A DNA stretch of 49,386 bases. It comes from Arthrobacter sp. PsM3. GTDB taxonomy: Bacteria > Actinomycetota > Actinomycetes > Actinomycetales > Micrococcaceae. Positions 24,358 through 32,487 of the stretch are shown one piece after another. The notes under the pieces are model-generated. The model made no database searches. It was not told the origin of the DNA and saw nothing but the letters and a program-made list of their open reading frames with translations. The translations under genes and the position numbers were made by a program. Every line of letters starts with the position of its first letter. The stretch's first letter is position 1. The stretch lies in NCBI RefSeq assembly GCF_030433895.1, contig NZ_JARUXE010000034.1:1-49386 (forward strand). Direction: 5' to 3'.

Positions 24358-25878
24358 TCAGGGGGTTGCGGGCCGGGAGGCGAGGTTGATACTGGCGGGA
24401 CCCTGGATGACTGTGCCGTCGGTGGCAAACCGGGAGCCGTGGCAGGGGCAGTCCCAGGTCACATCCGCCGCGTTGAACTCGACAGTGCAGCCCAAGTGCG
24501 TGCAGATCGCCGAGACCGACCGTAAATTGCCGGCCGGATCAGCGTAGACGGCGATCTTTTCGCTGTCTTTTTCGATGACTACCCCCTCCCCCGGGGCTGG
24601 AACTACGGGAGCATCCTTGTCTTCCTGGCGGGGCGCCGCCTGCTGCGGCCGGGGCGGAGTTGAAACGCTCTGGCCAGCCGCCGCTGTGCCCCCTCCCCGG
24701 GGCTCCCGGTTGCTGTCGAATACACGCGCCCAGGGGTTGGGCCGGCCGCACAGGGTGTCGGCAAGGATCAGGGCCGCGGCGGTGCCGTTGGTCAGGCCCC
24801 ATTTCCGCAAACCGGTGATCACATGCACGTGGGCGGAGTCCGGGGACATCAGTCCGACATACGGCAGCCCGTCAATGGGGATGCCATCCTGGGTGGACCA
24901 GCGGAATGCCGACTCACCGGTGCCGAGGCGGTCACGGCTGAAAGCGGCCAGGCGTCGGTAGCGCTCTGCCGTGTCGCCGGAGTCCTCCGCCCGGTGGCCT
25001 TCGCCTCCGGCGAGCACGTAACCGGTGCCATCGATGTCAACGGCCAGAATCGAACGCATCGGCTCGTCGACACTGATGTACGTCCCCTCCAGCGGCGCGG
25101 ATCCCGCCCGGCTGGCGACGAGGTAGGAGCGGTGCAGGATGTTCCGTGCAGCGAAGCTTCCCTGGTCGCCGAAAGGGACATTGGTGGCCACAATGACATC
25201 CCGCGCACGGACGGATCCCCGCGCCGTTTCCACGACAACCGGGGAACCGTCCCGGAGCGTCAGCGCCCGGGAATCCTCAAATACAAAGCTGCCCGCGCCG
25301 TCGACCGCGCGGGCAAGGCCCTGCAGGTATCTCACAGCGTGGAGCTGCGCCTGATTATCAAAGCGGATGGCGCCCTTGACCGCGAAGGGCAGCGGCACAT
25401 CGGCGGTAAAGATGGAAGGAAGGCCGAGCCTGGCGGCCAAAGCGGCTTCGTTCCGGACGAGGCTCAGGGCCTCGTCGGTTTCGGCGTAGGTGAAGTTGGG
25501 TACCCGGTGGAAACCGCAGTCGATGCCCTCATCAGAAACGACGCGCGCGATGTGTTCGACGGCGGCCTGGTTCGCCTGCCCATAGCTGCCCGCAGCGTCA
25601 GTGCCGTGGCGCCCGGCAAGCTCGGTGTACACCAGGCGGTGCAGCGAGGTCACCTTACCGGTGGTGTGCCCCGTGACACCTGTACCCACACGCGCCGCCT
25701 CAATCACCGCGACCGATTGGCCGGCCCGTTTCAGCGCCAGCGCTGCAGTCAGGCCCGCAACGCCCCCGCCGATCACTGCGGTGTCGACATCGATGTCGGT
25801 GCCGAGCGAGGCATAACCCGTGCCCTCCGCAGTGGCGATCCACAGGGAAATGGCCTGCCCTTGCGACTTCTCACTCAT
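24358..25878 (-). CDS. FAD-dependent oxidoreductase with C-terminal Rieske domain
   Basis: A 506-residue two-domain protein. The N-terminal part is a DAO-type FAD oxidoreductase with the dinucleotide motif V-I-G-G-G-V-A-G-L-T-A-A near residue 37. A low-complexity linker rich in Pro, Gly and Ala (about residues 400-445) follows. The C-terminal 55 residues are a Rieske [2Fe-2S] domain with C-T-H-L-G-C and C-P-C-H-G-S, giving the two Cys and two His ligands. Proteins of this build occur widely in actinobacteria and bacilli; the substrate is unknown. Start ATG 25878 is preferred because GGAGG lies 8 bases upstream; ATG 25884 would leave only 2 bases. It is 334 bases upstream of the carboxylase operon in the same direction and could be either separate or a redox helper. 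Confidence 0.88.
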   Translation of the reverse strand: MSEKSQGQAISLWIATAEGTGYASLGTDIDVDTAVIGGGVAGLTAALALKRAGQSVAVIEAARVGTGVTGHTTGKVTSLHRLVYTELAGRHGTDAAGSYGQANQAAVEHIARVVSDEGIDCGFHRVPNFTYAETDEALSLVRNEAALAARLGLPSIFTADVPLPFAVKGAIRFDNQAQLHAVRYLQGLARAVDGAGSFVFEDSRALTLRDGSPVVVETARGSVRARDVIVATNVPFGDQGSFAARNILHRSYLVASRAGSAPLEGTYISVDEPMRSILAVDIDGTGYVLAGGEGHRAEDSGDTAERYRRLAAFSRDRLGTGESAFRWSTQDGIPIDGLPYVGLMSPDSAHVHVITGLRKWGLTNGTAAALILADTLCGRPNPWARVFDSNREPRGGGTAAAGQSVSTPPRPQQAAPRQEDKDAPVVPAPGEGVVIEKDSEKIAVYADPAGNLRSVSAICTHLGCTVEFNAADVTWDCPCHGSRFATDGTVIQGPASINLASRPATP

Positions 25879-26192
25879 ACCCATGCCCTCCTACGAGCAC
25901 ACCATACTGCCGCGAACAGCGTGTTGTCCCGCGATGCCGCCATACCCTGCGAGCAGGTCAGCAATCAGGCAATGACACCACGGCAGAAATGGGGCCGGGT
26001 CGCGGGCCGGTGTGGACGCAATCGCCATGGGCAGGGTGGGAGGAGAGGGCCTCCTGGCCTCGAGATGGGCAGGATAACCCAAATCGATTCCGGAGGCCCT
26101 CGCCTTTTACGTCACGCCGCGCTGTTCACGGGCCCACATCGGGGTGTGGGTCTGCGGAGCGGCTGCCCCGTGTTAGCCGCAGTTCGAAACCC
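25879..26192. other. Intergenic gap with a 10-bp inverted repeat
   Basis: This 314-base stretch holds no convincing gene. GAGGGCCTCC (26045-26054) and its complement GGAGGCCCTC (26092-26101) are 37 bases apart and could fold into a structure downstream of the GlcD-like gene. The loop is long for an intrinsic terminator, so the role is uncertain. Confidence 0.5.
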
Positions 26193-27572
26193 CTAGATTG
26201 CCTTGCCCGGGTTGAGGATGCCGAGCGGGTCAAATACCTTCTTGATGGCGTGCTGCAGTTCGAGGGAATCGGTCCCCAGTTCGTCGCGCAGCCAGTCGCG
26301 CTTGAGGATTCCAACTCCATGTTCCCCGGTGAGTGTGCCGCCCAGGTTCCGGGCTAAATGAAACATCTGACCAAGCGCAGCTTTCGCTGGTCCGTCCGTG
26401 GCGGATTGGTTTGCGTCGAGGACAATCATCGGGTGCAGGTTGCCGTCGGCGGCGTGGGCAACGGTAAAGATCCTGACTCCAGTGCGGTGTGAAATTTCCT
26501 CGATCCCGATGACCATCTCGGCGAGGCGTCCGCGCGGAACACCGACGTCACCTATGCAGACGTTGCCCAACAATTCGAGGGAAGGAATGGCCTCTCGACG
26601 CACTCTCAACAGTTCGGCGGTTCTATCCGGGTCCGTGGCTTTTTCGTAGGACAACGCGAGCGGTGCAATGGCTTGAATGAGCACCTCCTGTTCAAGGAAG
26701 GCCCCGTACCCGTCAGTTTGAGCGAGGAGGAAGGCACCCCCGCGGCTTCGATAGTCGGTCCCCAGTGCGGCATCAACGGCCGACAGCGTCCCGCCGTCCA
26801 TCAGCTCCAGCACGGAGGGCGTGATACGTGCAGCAATGATGGCCGAGGCGGCTTGGGCGGCGGTAACGATGTCCGGGAAGAATGCCGCGACGGTTGCCGT
26901 CGCCACGGGGAGCGGCCGTAGACGCAACGTCGCTTCAACGACGATCCCGAGGGTCCCTTCGGATCCAATCATGAGGGCGTTGAGGTCATACCCCGTGACG
27001 CCCTTGATCGTTTCCCGGCCTGTTACCAGGAGCCGCCCGTCGGGCAGCACAACCTTCAGCGCAAGGACGGACTCACGCGTGACGCCGTACTTGGCGCACC
27101 GCATGCCGCCGGCGTTGGTGGCAATGTTTCCGCCGATGGAGCAGATGGCGGTGCTGGCAGGATCCGGGGCGTAAAAGAGACCGTGTTCGCCGGCGGCGGC
27201 GTTGACCTCTGCGTTGAGGATGCCGGGCTCGACGACGATGATCTGCTCCAACGGATCCAGGCGCAGGATTCGGTTCATACCTGACAGATCAAGGACAATC
27301 TCGCCTGCCCTGGCAGCCGAACCGGCAGCCAGGCCGGTACCGGCACCCCTGGCGACGATGGGAACGCTCCCCGCCGTCGCGCGGACCATGGTCTCAACGA
27401 CGTCGTTGATGCTGGTCGCGTACACGACACCGTCCGGCAGTGTATCGGGCGTGTACCCGGACCGGTCGGTATTGACGTTCATGCGGTCGGCCTCGGCAGT
27501 CGAACCGTGCCGGGCCGCGGCGACGAGCCTCGCTCCGGCCTCTGAATTGATCTCGCTAACGTGAGTGCTCAC
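26193..27572 (-). CDS. glcD: GlcD-like FAD-linked glycolate/2-hydroxyacid dehydrogenase
   Basis: A 459-residue FAD enzyme of the vanillyl-alcohol-oxidase fold. The FAD-binding PP-loop is V-P-I-V-A-R-G-A-G-T-G-L-A-A-G-S near residue 75; later blocks are G-S-E-G-T-L-G-I-V, H-A-A-D-G-N-L-H-P (metal/substrate His) and G-E-H-G-V-G-I-L-K near the C-terminus. These match GlcD and D-lactate dehydrogenases. It would oxidise glycolate to glyoxylate, passing electrons to an unknown acceptor. The start is a GTG at 27572 with GAGAGCAGG upstream. It follows the permease gene by 103 bases, with a hairpin between. The GlcE and GlcF partners of the three-part glycolate oxidase are not encoded nearby, so it may work alone. 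Confidence 0.85.
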   Translation of the reverse strand: MSTHVSEINSEAGARLVAAARHGSTAEADRMNVNTDRSGYTPDTLPDGVVYATSINDVVETMVRATAGSVPIVARGAGTGLAAGSAARAGEIVLDLSGMNRILRLDPLEQIIVVEPGILNAEVNAAAGEHGLFYAPDPASTAICSIGGNIATNAGGMRCAKYGVTRESVLALKVVLPDGRLLVTGRETIKGVTGYDLNALMIGSEGTLGIVVEATLRLRPLPVATATVAAFFPDIVTAAQAASAIIAARITPSVLELMDGGTLSAVDAALGTDYRSRGGAFLLAQTDGYGAFLEQEVLIQAIAPLALSYEKATDPDRTAELLRVRREAIPSLELLGNVCIGDVGVPRGRLAEMVIGIEEISHRTGVRIFTVAHAADGNLHPMIVLDANQSATDGPAKAALGQMFHLARNLGGTLTGEHGVGILKRDWLRDELGTDSLELQHAIKKVFDPLGILNPGKAI

Positions 27573-27637
27573 AAGGCCTGCTCTCTATGGGTTTTTTTGA
27601 TTTTTCTCGATCGGGCAAGGGCCCCGTGCACGTGTCG

Positions 27638-27660
27638 CCGGGCGCCAGACTGGCGCCCGG
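27638..27660 (-). terminator. Perfect 10-bp hairpin between permease and GlcD-like genes
   Basis: CCGGGCGCCA (27638-27647) and TGGCGCCCGG (27651-27660) form a perfect stem with a 3-base loop, 15 bases after the permease stop. Being inside a likely operon, it may attenuate expression of the downstream dehydrogenase gene or stabilise the permease mRNA. Confidence 0.6.
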
Positions 27661-27675
27661 GACGCCGGTCGTTGT

Positions 27676-29430
27676 CTAGGGAACCATCCATCCCAAAACC
27701 GGGGTGGACTGCAGGACAATAAGGATGGTGATGAACGCCAGGAGGGCCAGGCTCCAGCCGATGAGCTTCCGGAAGAGAACACTCTCCGCCCCGTCCAGCC
27801 CAACAGCGGCGGAGGCGACGGCCAGGTTCTGCAGGGAAAGCATTTTCCCCAACACCCCTGCTGAGGAATTGGACGCCGCCATCAGCGTTGGCGAGAGGCC
27901 CGTCTGCTGCGCGGCGGTGACCTGCAGCTGCCCGAACAGTGAGTTGGACGAGGTGTCCGAGCCGGTGAGTGCAACGCCGATCCATCCGAGCAGCGGGGAT
28001 AAAAAGGCGAAGAAGCCCCCGGCGGACGCCAGGGCGATTCCCAGTGAGTTGGTCTGCCCGGAGACGTTCATGACAAACGCCAGCGCAAGAACCGAGGTGA
28101 CGGTCACGATAGTCCACCGCAGCTGGGACAGCGTGTCGCGATAGATCCGGATACCCCGAAGGGGTGCAAGCCTGTACAGCGCCATAGTGATCATTCCCGA
28201 GATCAGCAGCAGCGTCCCGGTGGCCTTGAGATGGTCAAGTTTGAACTTGTGGGCGGAGACCGGGTGCCCGTCAGGATCCACGGCGTCCAGCCCGGGCCAT
28301 TCGAACGTGACTGACCCGACGGACGTGAGCCAGGATTTCACAACCGGGATTTGTGCGATGGAGAACACGGCCATAATGATCAGATATGGGGCAACAGCCA
28401 TCCACACCTCGCCGTTGGCCGGCCTCACAGCGGCGCCACCGGTTTTTTCGGGCGTGCCGGCCGGTGCGGCCGCACCGCCCCGGCTCACGCCGCCCAGACC
28501 GGAGGACGTTCCATATCCGGTGCGGGTCTGCTTGCCAGCGCTGACAAGCGGGACGTCGGCAGCGTCGCTGCCCGCGACGTCGTTCATTCCGATAATCTCG
28601 GCCGGCTGCCAGAACCTCAGCATGAGCAGGACCGCCGCAACGGTCACAATTGCGGCCACGACGTCGGTGAGTTCAACCACGAAGAAGTTCGAGGCAAGGA
28701 ATTGCGCCAGGCCGAAGACAATGCCTGAGACCAGGGCCACCGGCCAGGTTTGCCGGATGCCCCGCTTGCCATCAACGATGAAGACCAGGATGAGCGGGAC
28801 GAGGACCGCGACGAAGGGTGTCTGGCGGCCCGCCATGGAACTCAGGTCATGAAGCGGGATGCCGGTAACCCCGTTGAGGGCGATGATCGGAGCGGCCATC
28901 GCTCCGAAAGCCACGGGGGCGGTATTGGCCAGCAGCGCAACGATGGCTGACTTCAATGGTTTCATACCGGCAGCCATGAGCATCGCCGCCGAAATCGCAA
29001 CAGGCGCGCCGAAGCCCGCCAACGCCTCAAGCAGCGCACCGAAACAGAAGGCGACCAGGATCGCCAGAATACGCAGGTCATTGGAAATGGAGCGGATGGT
29101 CCGGCCTAAAACCTCAAACCAGGGCGTGTCCACCGTGAGCTTGTATACCCACAGGGCGTTGACGAGGATCCACAGGATCGGAAAAAGGGCATAGAAGGCA
29201 CCCTGGGCGCCGGCGCTGAGCACCTGGCCGAACGGCATACGCCAGCCCACGATGGCAAGCACGATGGATAGCAACAGGCTCGCGATGGCTGCCTTGGGCG
29301 CCCTGACCCGAAAAACCCCGAGAAGAACAAAAAGCAACAGCAGCGGAAGTGCAGCCACCATGGCTGAGATGGCGAGGGAACCCGCTATCGGATCGATGAT
29401 TTGCTGAAAAGGCTCAAATCTTGGACTCAC
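27676..29430 (-). CDS. LctP-family lactate/glycolate permease
   Basis: A 584-residue membrane protein with about 13-14 hydrophobic segments, the size and layout of the L-lactate/glycolate permeases LldP and GlcA. Typical blocks are visible: F-G-A-L-L-E-A-L-A-G-F-G-A-P-V-A-I, A-N-T-A-P-V-A-F-G-A and, near the end, L-T-G-S-D-T-S-S-N-S-L-F-G. A Gly/Ala/Pro-rich loop breaks the middle (about residues 305-335). The start is a GTG at 29430 with AAAGGAG 5 bases upstream, a better choice than the ATG further up. It heads the operon with the GlcD-like dehydrogenase and is divergent from malate synthase G, which favours glycolate as the substrate, though lactate cannot be excluded. Confidence 0.92.
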   Translation of the reverse strand: MSPRFEPFQQIIDPIAGSLAISAMVAALPLLLLFVLLGVFRVRAPKAAIASLLLSIVLAIVGWRMPFGQVLSAGAQGAFYALFPILWILVNALWVYKLTVDTPWFEVLGRTIRSISNDLRILAILVAFCFGALLEALAGFGAPVAISAAMLMAAGMKPLKSAIVALLANTAPVAFGAMAAPIIALNGVTGIPLHDLSSMAGRQTPFVAVLVPLILVFIVDGKRGIRQTWPVALVSGIVFGLAQFLASNFFVVELTDVVAAIVTVAAVLLMLRFWQPAEIIGMNDVAGSDAADVPLVSAGKQTRTGYGTSSGLGGVSRGGAAAPAGTPEKTGGAAVRPANGEVWMAVAPYLIIMAVFSIAQIPVVKSWLTSVGSVTFEWPGLDAVDPDGHPVSAHKFKLDHLKATGTLLLISGMITMALYRLAPLRGIRIYRDTLSQLRWTIVTVTSVLALAFVMNVSGQTNSLGIALASAGGFFAFLSPLLGWIGVALTGSDTSSNSLFGQLQVTAAQQTGLSPTLMAASNSSAGVLGKMLSLQNLAVASAAVGLDGAESVLFRKLIGWSLALLAFITILIVLQSTPVLGWMVP

Positions 29431-29520
29431 AAAAACTCCTTTGTTTTCTCCGAGCAATCATCTGGGGTCTGCGATAGCCCTGTGGCCAGGAATCCACTCA
29501 GGCTCTTGAATTCCGCATTG

Positions 29521-29536
29521 TGAAAGAATTCTTTCA
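29521..29536. promoter_or_regulatory. Perfect 16-bp palindrome TGAAAGAATTCTTTCA, operator candidate
   Basis: A 16-base perfect palindrome in the 276-base region between the divergent glycolate permease and malate synthase genes. It is AT-rich in a GC-rich context and lies about 90 bases from the permease start. A regulator of both divergent units (for example GntR-type, like GlcC) is a natural candidate, but no regulator gene is close by. Confidence 0.6.
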
Positions 29537-29596
29537 GTTGATCGAGGGTACGTGCGATTCAAATCACAGTCAACAGCTGGTCTCCGGCGCGGCGCT

Positions 29597-29652
29597 GCAT
29601 CCTGCCGCGCCGGGCAGGATGCGTTGACAGGCGGGCCTGCGCTGGCTAGGTT
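29597..29652 (+). promoter_or_regulatory. Malate synthase promoter with adjacent 10-bp inverted repeat
   Basis: A -35 hexamer TTGACA (29624-29629), a 17-base spacer and a -10 TAGGTT (29647-29652) form a good sigma-70-type promoter about 55 bases before the malate synthase start. Just upstream, GCATCCTGCC (29597-29606) and GGCAGGATGC (29613-29622) form a perfect 10-bp inverted repeat with a 6-base centre, ending two bases before the -35. The position suits an activator or repressor site. Confidence 0.65.
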
Positions 29653-29706
29653 CTATATATTGATAGTTTTTTTCCACATTACGAAAACTGTAGAAGGATG
29701 GTCGGT

Positions 29707-31893
29707 ATGCCAAATCACTTGGAGACCAACGGGCTCCGCGTCGCCGAAGAGCTCTACTCCTTCGTCCGGGACGAAGCGCTACCTGGGACCGGGCTTGAGA
29801 TGGAGACATTCTGGGCTGGCGCCGCCGGGCTGATCGCGGAGTTCTCGCCGCGGGTGCGGGAACTGCTGGACACCCGTGACCGGATGCAGCAGCAGATCGA
29901 CGAGTACCACCGTTCACATGGCGCAACGCCCGTGGATCCGGATGACTACGAGGACTTCCTCCGCTCGATCGGCTACCTGGTCGAGGAGCCCGGCGCCTTC
30001 ACCATCACGACCGACCGGGTTGACCCCGAGATCGCGACGGTCTCCGGTCCCCAATTGGTGGTCCCGCTGCTGAATGCCCGGTTCGCGGCCAACGCGGCCA
30101 ATGCCCGCTGGGGGTCGCTGTACGATGCGCTGTACGGCACCGACGTCATCGACGACGCGGAGGGACGCGAGCACACGGGCGGTTACAACCCCGTCCGCGG
30201 TGCCGCCGTCGTCGCACACGGGCGGCAGTTTCTGGATGAGTACACCAGCCTGGCGGGCGCATCTCACGCCGATGTCACCGCCTACCGGATCGCAGACGGC
30301 GCCCTCGTCGCCGAGACGCCCGACGGTCCACGGGGGCTGGCAGATCCGCGGCAGCTCGCGGGCTACCGGGGAGCAGCCGACGAGCCCGAGGCCGTGCTGC
30401 TCGTGCACCACGGACTGCACGTGGAAATCCAGATCGACCGCGGCCACTCCATCGGCTCGGGCGACCCGGCCGGTGTTAAGGACATTGTGCTGGAGTCCGC
30501 GACCACGACCATTATGGACCTTGAGGACTCTGTGGCGGCGGTCGACGCCGAGGACAAGGTGGCCGGCTACCGCAACTGGCTGCAGCTGATGCAGGGTACC
30601 CTGACGGCCGAGGTCGCCAAGGGCGGACGTACCCGGACCCGGCGGCTCAACCCCGACCGCGCCTACACTGCACCCGACGGCTCCGAGCTGACCCTGCCGG
30701 GCCGCTCGCTGCTGCTGATCCGCCAGGTAGGCCACCTGATGACCAGCGACGCCGTGCTCGACGCTGCCGGCGCTCCGGTCCCCGAGGAGATCCTCGACGC
30801 CCTGTTCACAGGCCTCGGCTCCGTGCACGACCTGCGCGGGCCGCACGCCGGCCACAACTCCCGGGCCGGGTCGATGTACATCGTGAAGCCGAAGATGCAC
30901 GGACCGGCTGAGGTCGCCGTTGCCTGTGCCCTGCTGGCTGGCACCGAGGCAGTGCTGGGCCTAGAACCCCTCACCCTGAAGATCGGCATTATGGACGAAG
31001 AGCGCCGCACATCGGCCAACCTGAAGGCGTGCATCTGGGAGGTACGGGACCGGGTCGCGTTTATCAACACCGGATTCCTGGACCGCACCGGCGACGAGAT
31101 CCACACCTCAATGCTCGCCGGCCCCATGGTCCGCAAAGCCGACATGCGTAACTCCAGCTGGATCGCGGCCTATGAGGACGCCAACGTCGACATCGGGCTG
31201 GAGTGCGGTTTCAGCGGTCGGGCCCAGATCGGCAAGGGCATGTGGGCGGCTCCGGACAACTTGGCGGACATGCTCGCCCAGAAGGTCGCGCACCCGCTCG
31301 CCGGCGCCGACTGTGCCTGGGTCCCCTCGCCGACCGCCGCGACCCTGCACGCCATCCACTACCACCAGGTCGACGTTGACGCCCGGCAGGCCGAACTCGC
31401 CGGGAAGCGGCGCTCGACCCTGCGGCAGCTGCTCACCATCCCTCTCGGTGACCCCGCCGAGTGGTCCGCCGATGACCGGCGCAACGAGCTGGACAACAAC
31501 ATCCAAAGCACGCTGGGATATGTAGTCCGCTGGGTGAACGACGGCGTCGGGTGCTCCAAGGTCCCCGACATCCACGGCACAGCACTGATGGAAGACCGCG
31601 CCACCTGCCGCATCAGCTCACAGCACGTCTCCAACTGGCTTCTGCACGGCATCGTCACCAGGGAAGAGGTGGAAGCGTCACTGCGGCGAATGGCCGCGGT
31701 GGTCGACGAACAGAACACTTCGGACCCTGGCTACACGCCCCTGTCCCCGGCGTTCGATACGGAGGCATTCCTCGCGGCCCGCGAACTCGTCCTCGACGGC
31801 GCCGCACAACCGTCGGGCTACACCGAGCCTGTCCTGCACCGGCGCCGTGCGGCGCACAAGCACACCGAAGATCTGGCGAGGAACGCATCATGA
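29707..31893 (+). CDS. glcB: Malate synthase G
   Basis: This enzyme condenses glyoxylate with acetyl-CoA to malate. Its 728 residues fit the monomeric G isoform (about 720), not the shorter A form. Family blocks appear in order: T-T-I-M-D-L-E-D-S-V-A-A-V-D, G-R-S-L-L-L-I-R-Q-V-G-H-L-M, H-N-S-R-A-G-S-M-Y-I-V-K-P-K-M-H-G, the W-E-V-R-D-R-V-A-F-I-N-T-G-F-L-D-R-T-G-D-E block, and M-E-D-R-A-T-C-R-I-S-S-Q-H near the end with the catalytic Asp. ATG 29707 has AGAAGGA 8 bases upstream; an ATG at 29698 lies inside that site and is less likely. It overlaps the next gene by four bases (ATGA), so the two are translationally coupled. With the permease and GlcD-like enzyme it forms a glycolate-use locus. 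Confidence 0.96.
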   Translation: MPNHLETNGLRVAEELYSFVRDEALPGTGLEMETFWAGAAGLIAEFSPRVRELLDTRDRMQQQIDEYHRSHGATPVDPDDYEDFLRSIGYLVEEPGAFTITTDRVDPEIATVSGPQLVVPLLNARFAANAANARWGSLYDALYGTDVIDDAEGREHTGGYNPVRGAAVVAHGRQFLDEYTSLAGASHADVTAYRIADGALVAETPDGPRGLADPRQLAGYRGAADEPEAVLLVHHGLHVEIQIDRGHSIGSGDPAGVKDIVLESATTTIMDLEDSVAAVDAEDKVAGYRNWLQLMQGTLTAEVAKGGRTRTRRLNPDRAYTAPDGSELTLPGRSLLLIRQVGHLMTSDAVLDAAGAPVPEEILDALFTGLGSVHDLRGPHAGHNSRAGSMYIVKPKMHGPAEVAVACALLAGTEAVLGLEPLTLKIGIMDEERRTSANLKACIWEVRDRVAFINTGFLDRTGDEIHTSMLAGPMVRKADMRNSSWIAAYEDANVDIGLECGFSGRAQIGKGMWAAPDNLADMLAQKVAHPLAGADCAWVPSPTAATLHAIHYHQVDVDARQAELAGKRRSTLRQLLTIPLGDPAEWSADDRRNELDNNIQSTLGYVVRWVNDGVGCSKVPDIHGTALMEDRATCRISSQHVSNWLLHGIVTREEVEASLRRMAAVVDEQNTSDPGYTPLSPAFDTEAFLAARELVLDGAAQPSGYTEPVLHRRRAAHKHTEDLARNAS

Positions 31894-32318
31894 GCATGAC
31901 ATTGGAAACAGCAAACTCCATCATCGCCGACGCCCTCGCGGCGGCCCAGCAGCACGGGTTCAAACCGCTGACCGTCGTCGTGCTCGACGCCGGCGGCCAC
32001 GTCATCGCCGCCGCGCGCCAGGACGGCGCCTCGAATAACCGATTTGAGATCGCACAGGGCAAGGCGTACGGGGCGTTGGCTCTGGGGATGGGCTCGCGTG
32101 CCATCATGGAGCGCGCCGAGCAGCAGGCTTACTTCATCGCGGCGGTGACCGCCACTCTGGGTGGCCGGCTCATCCCGGTACCCGGTGGCGTACTGGTACG
32201 CGATAACGACGGCACGATCCAGGGTGCCGTCGGCATCAGCGGCGACAGCTCCGACAACGACGAGACCGCGGCCTCGACGGCGATCGAGGCCGCCGGTCTG
32301 ACGGCACAGGTGGACTGA
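31890..32318 (+). CDS. glcG: GlcG/HbpS-family heme-binding-like protein
   Basis: A 142-residue cytoplasmic protein of the GlcG/HbpS family, recognisable from L-T-V-V-V-L-D-A-G-G-H-V-I-A-A-A-R-Q-D-G-A near residue 28 and from G-G-V-L-V-R-D-N-D-G-T-I-Q-G-A-V-G-I-S-G in the second half. GlcG is found in glycolate operons but its role there is not settled; HbpS relatives bind heme. The ATG at 31890 overlaps the malate synthase stop as ATGA, with GAGGA 7-8 bases upstream. The linkage to glcB strengthens the reading of this locus as glycolate catabolism. Confidence 0.9.
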   Translation: MSMTLETANSIIADALAAAQQHGFKPLTVVVLDAGGHVIAAARQDGASNNRFEIAQGKAYGALALGMGSRAIMERAEQQAYFIAAVTATLGGRLIPVPGGVLVRDNDGTIQGAVGISGDSSDNDETAASTAIEAAGLTAQVD

Positions 32319-32487
32319 CAAGGCGACAGCTGAGGCCCATGCCCCGACGGCGTGTCGGCCTCAGCTGCTGCGGGGATCAGGTCCGCATGCAGCGGCGCAA
32401 GGGCCAGGCCCGGGCATTTACCGGGACAAATTCCCCTGCCGCGCAGCTGGTCTGGCCGGGACATCCGATCATTGCTAGCGTGGCGGC

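Noticed and set aside
26180..26200. AGTTCGAAACC, also T-loop-like
   Set aside because: No pairing arms are present and it abuts the GlcD-like gene's stop; no tRNA can be folded.
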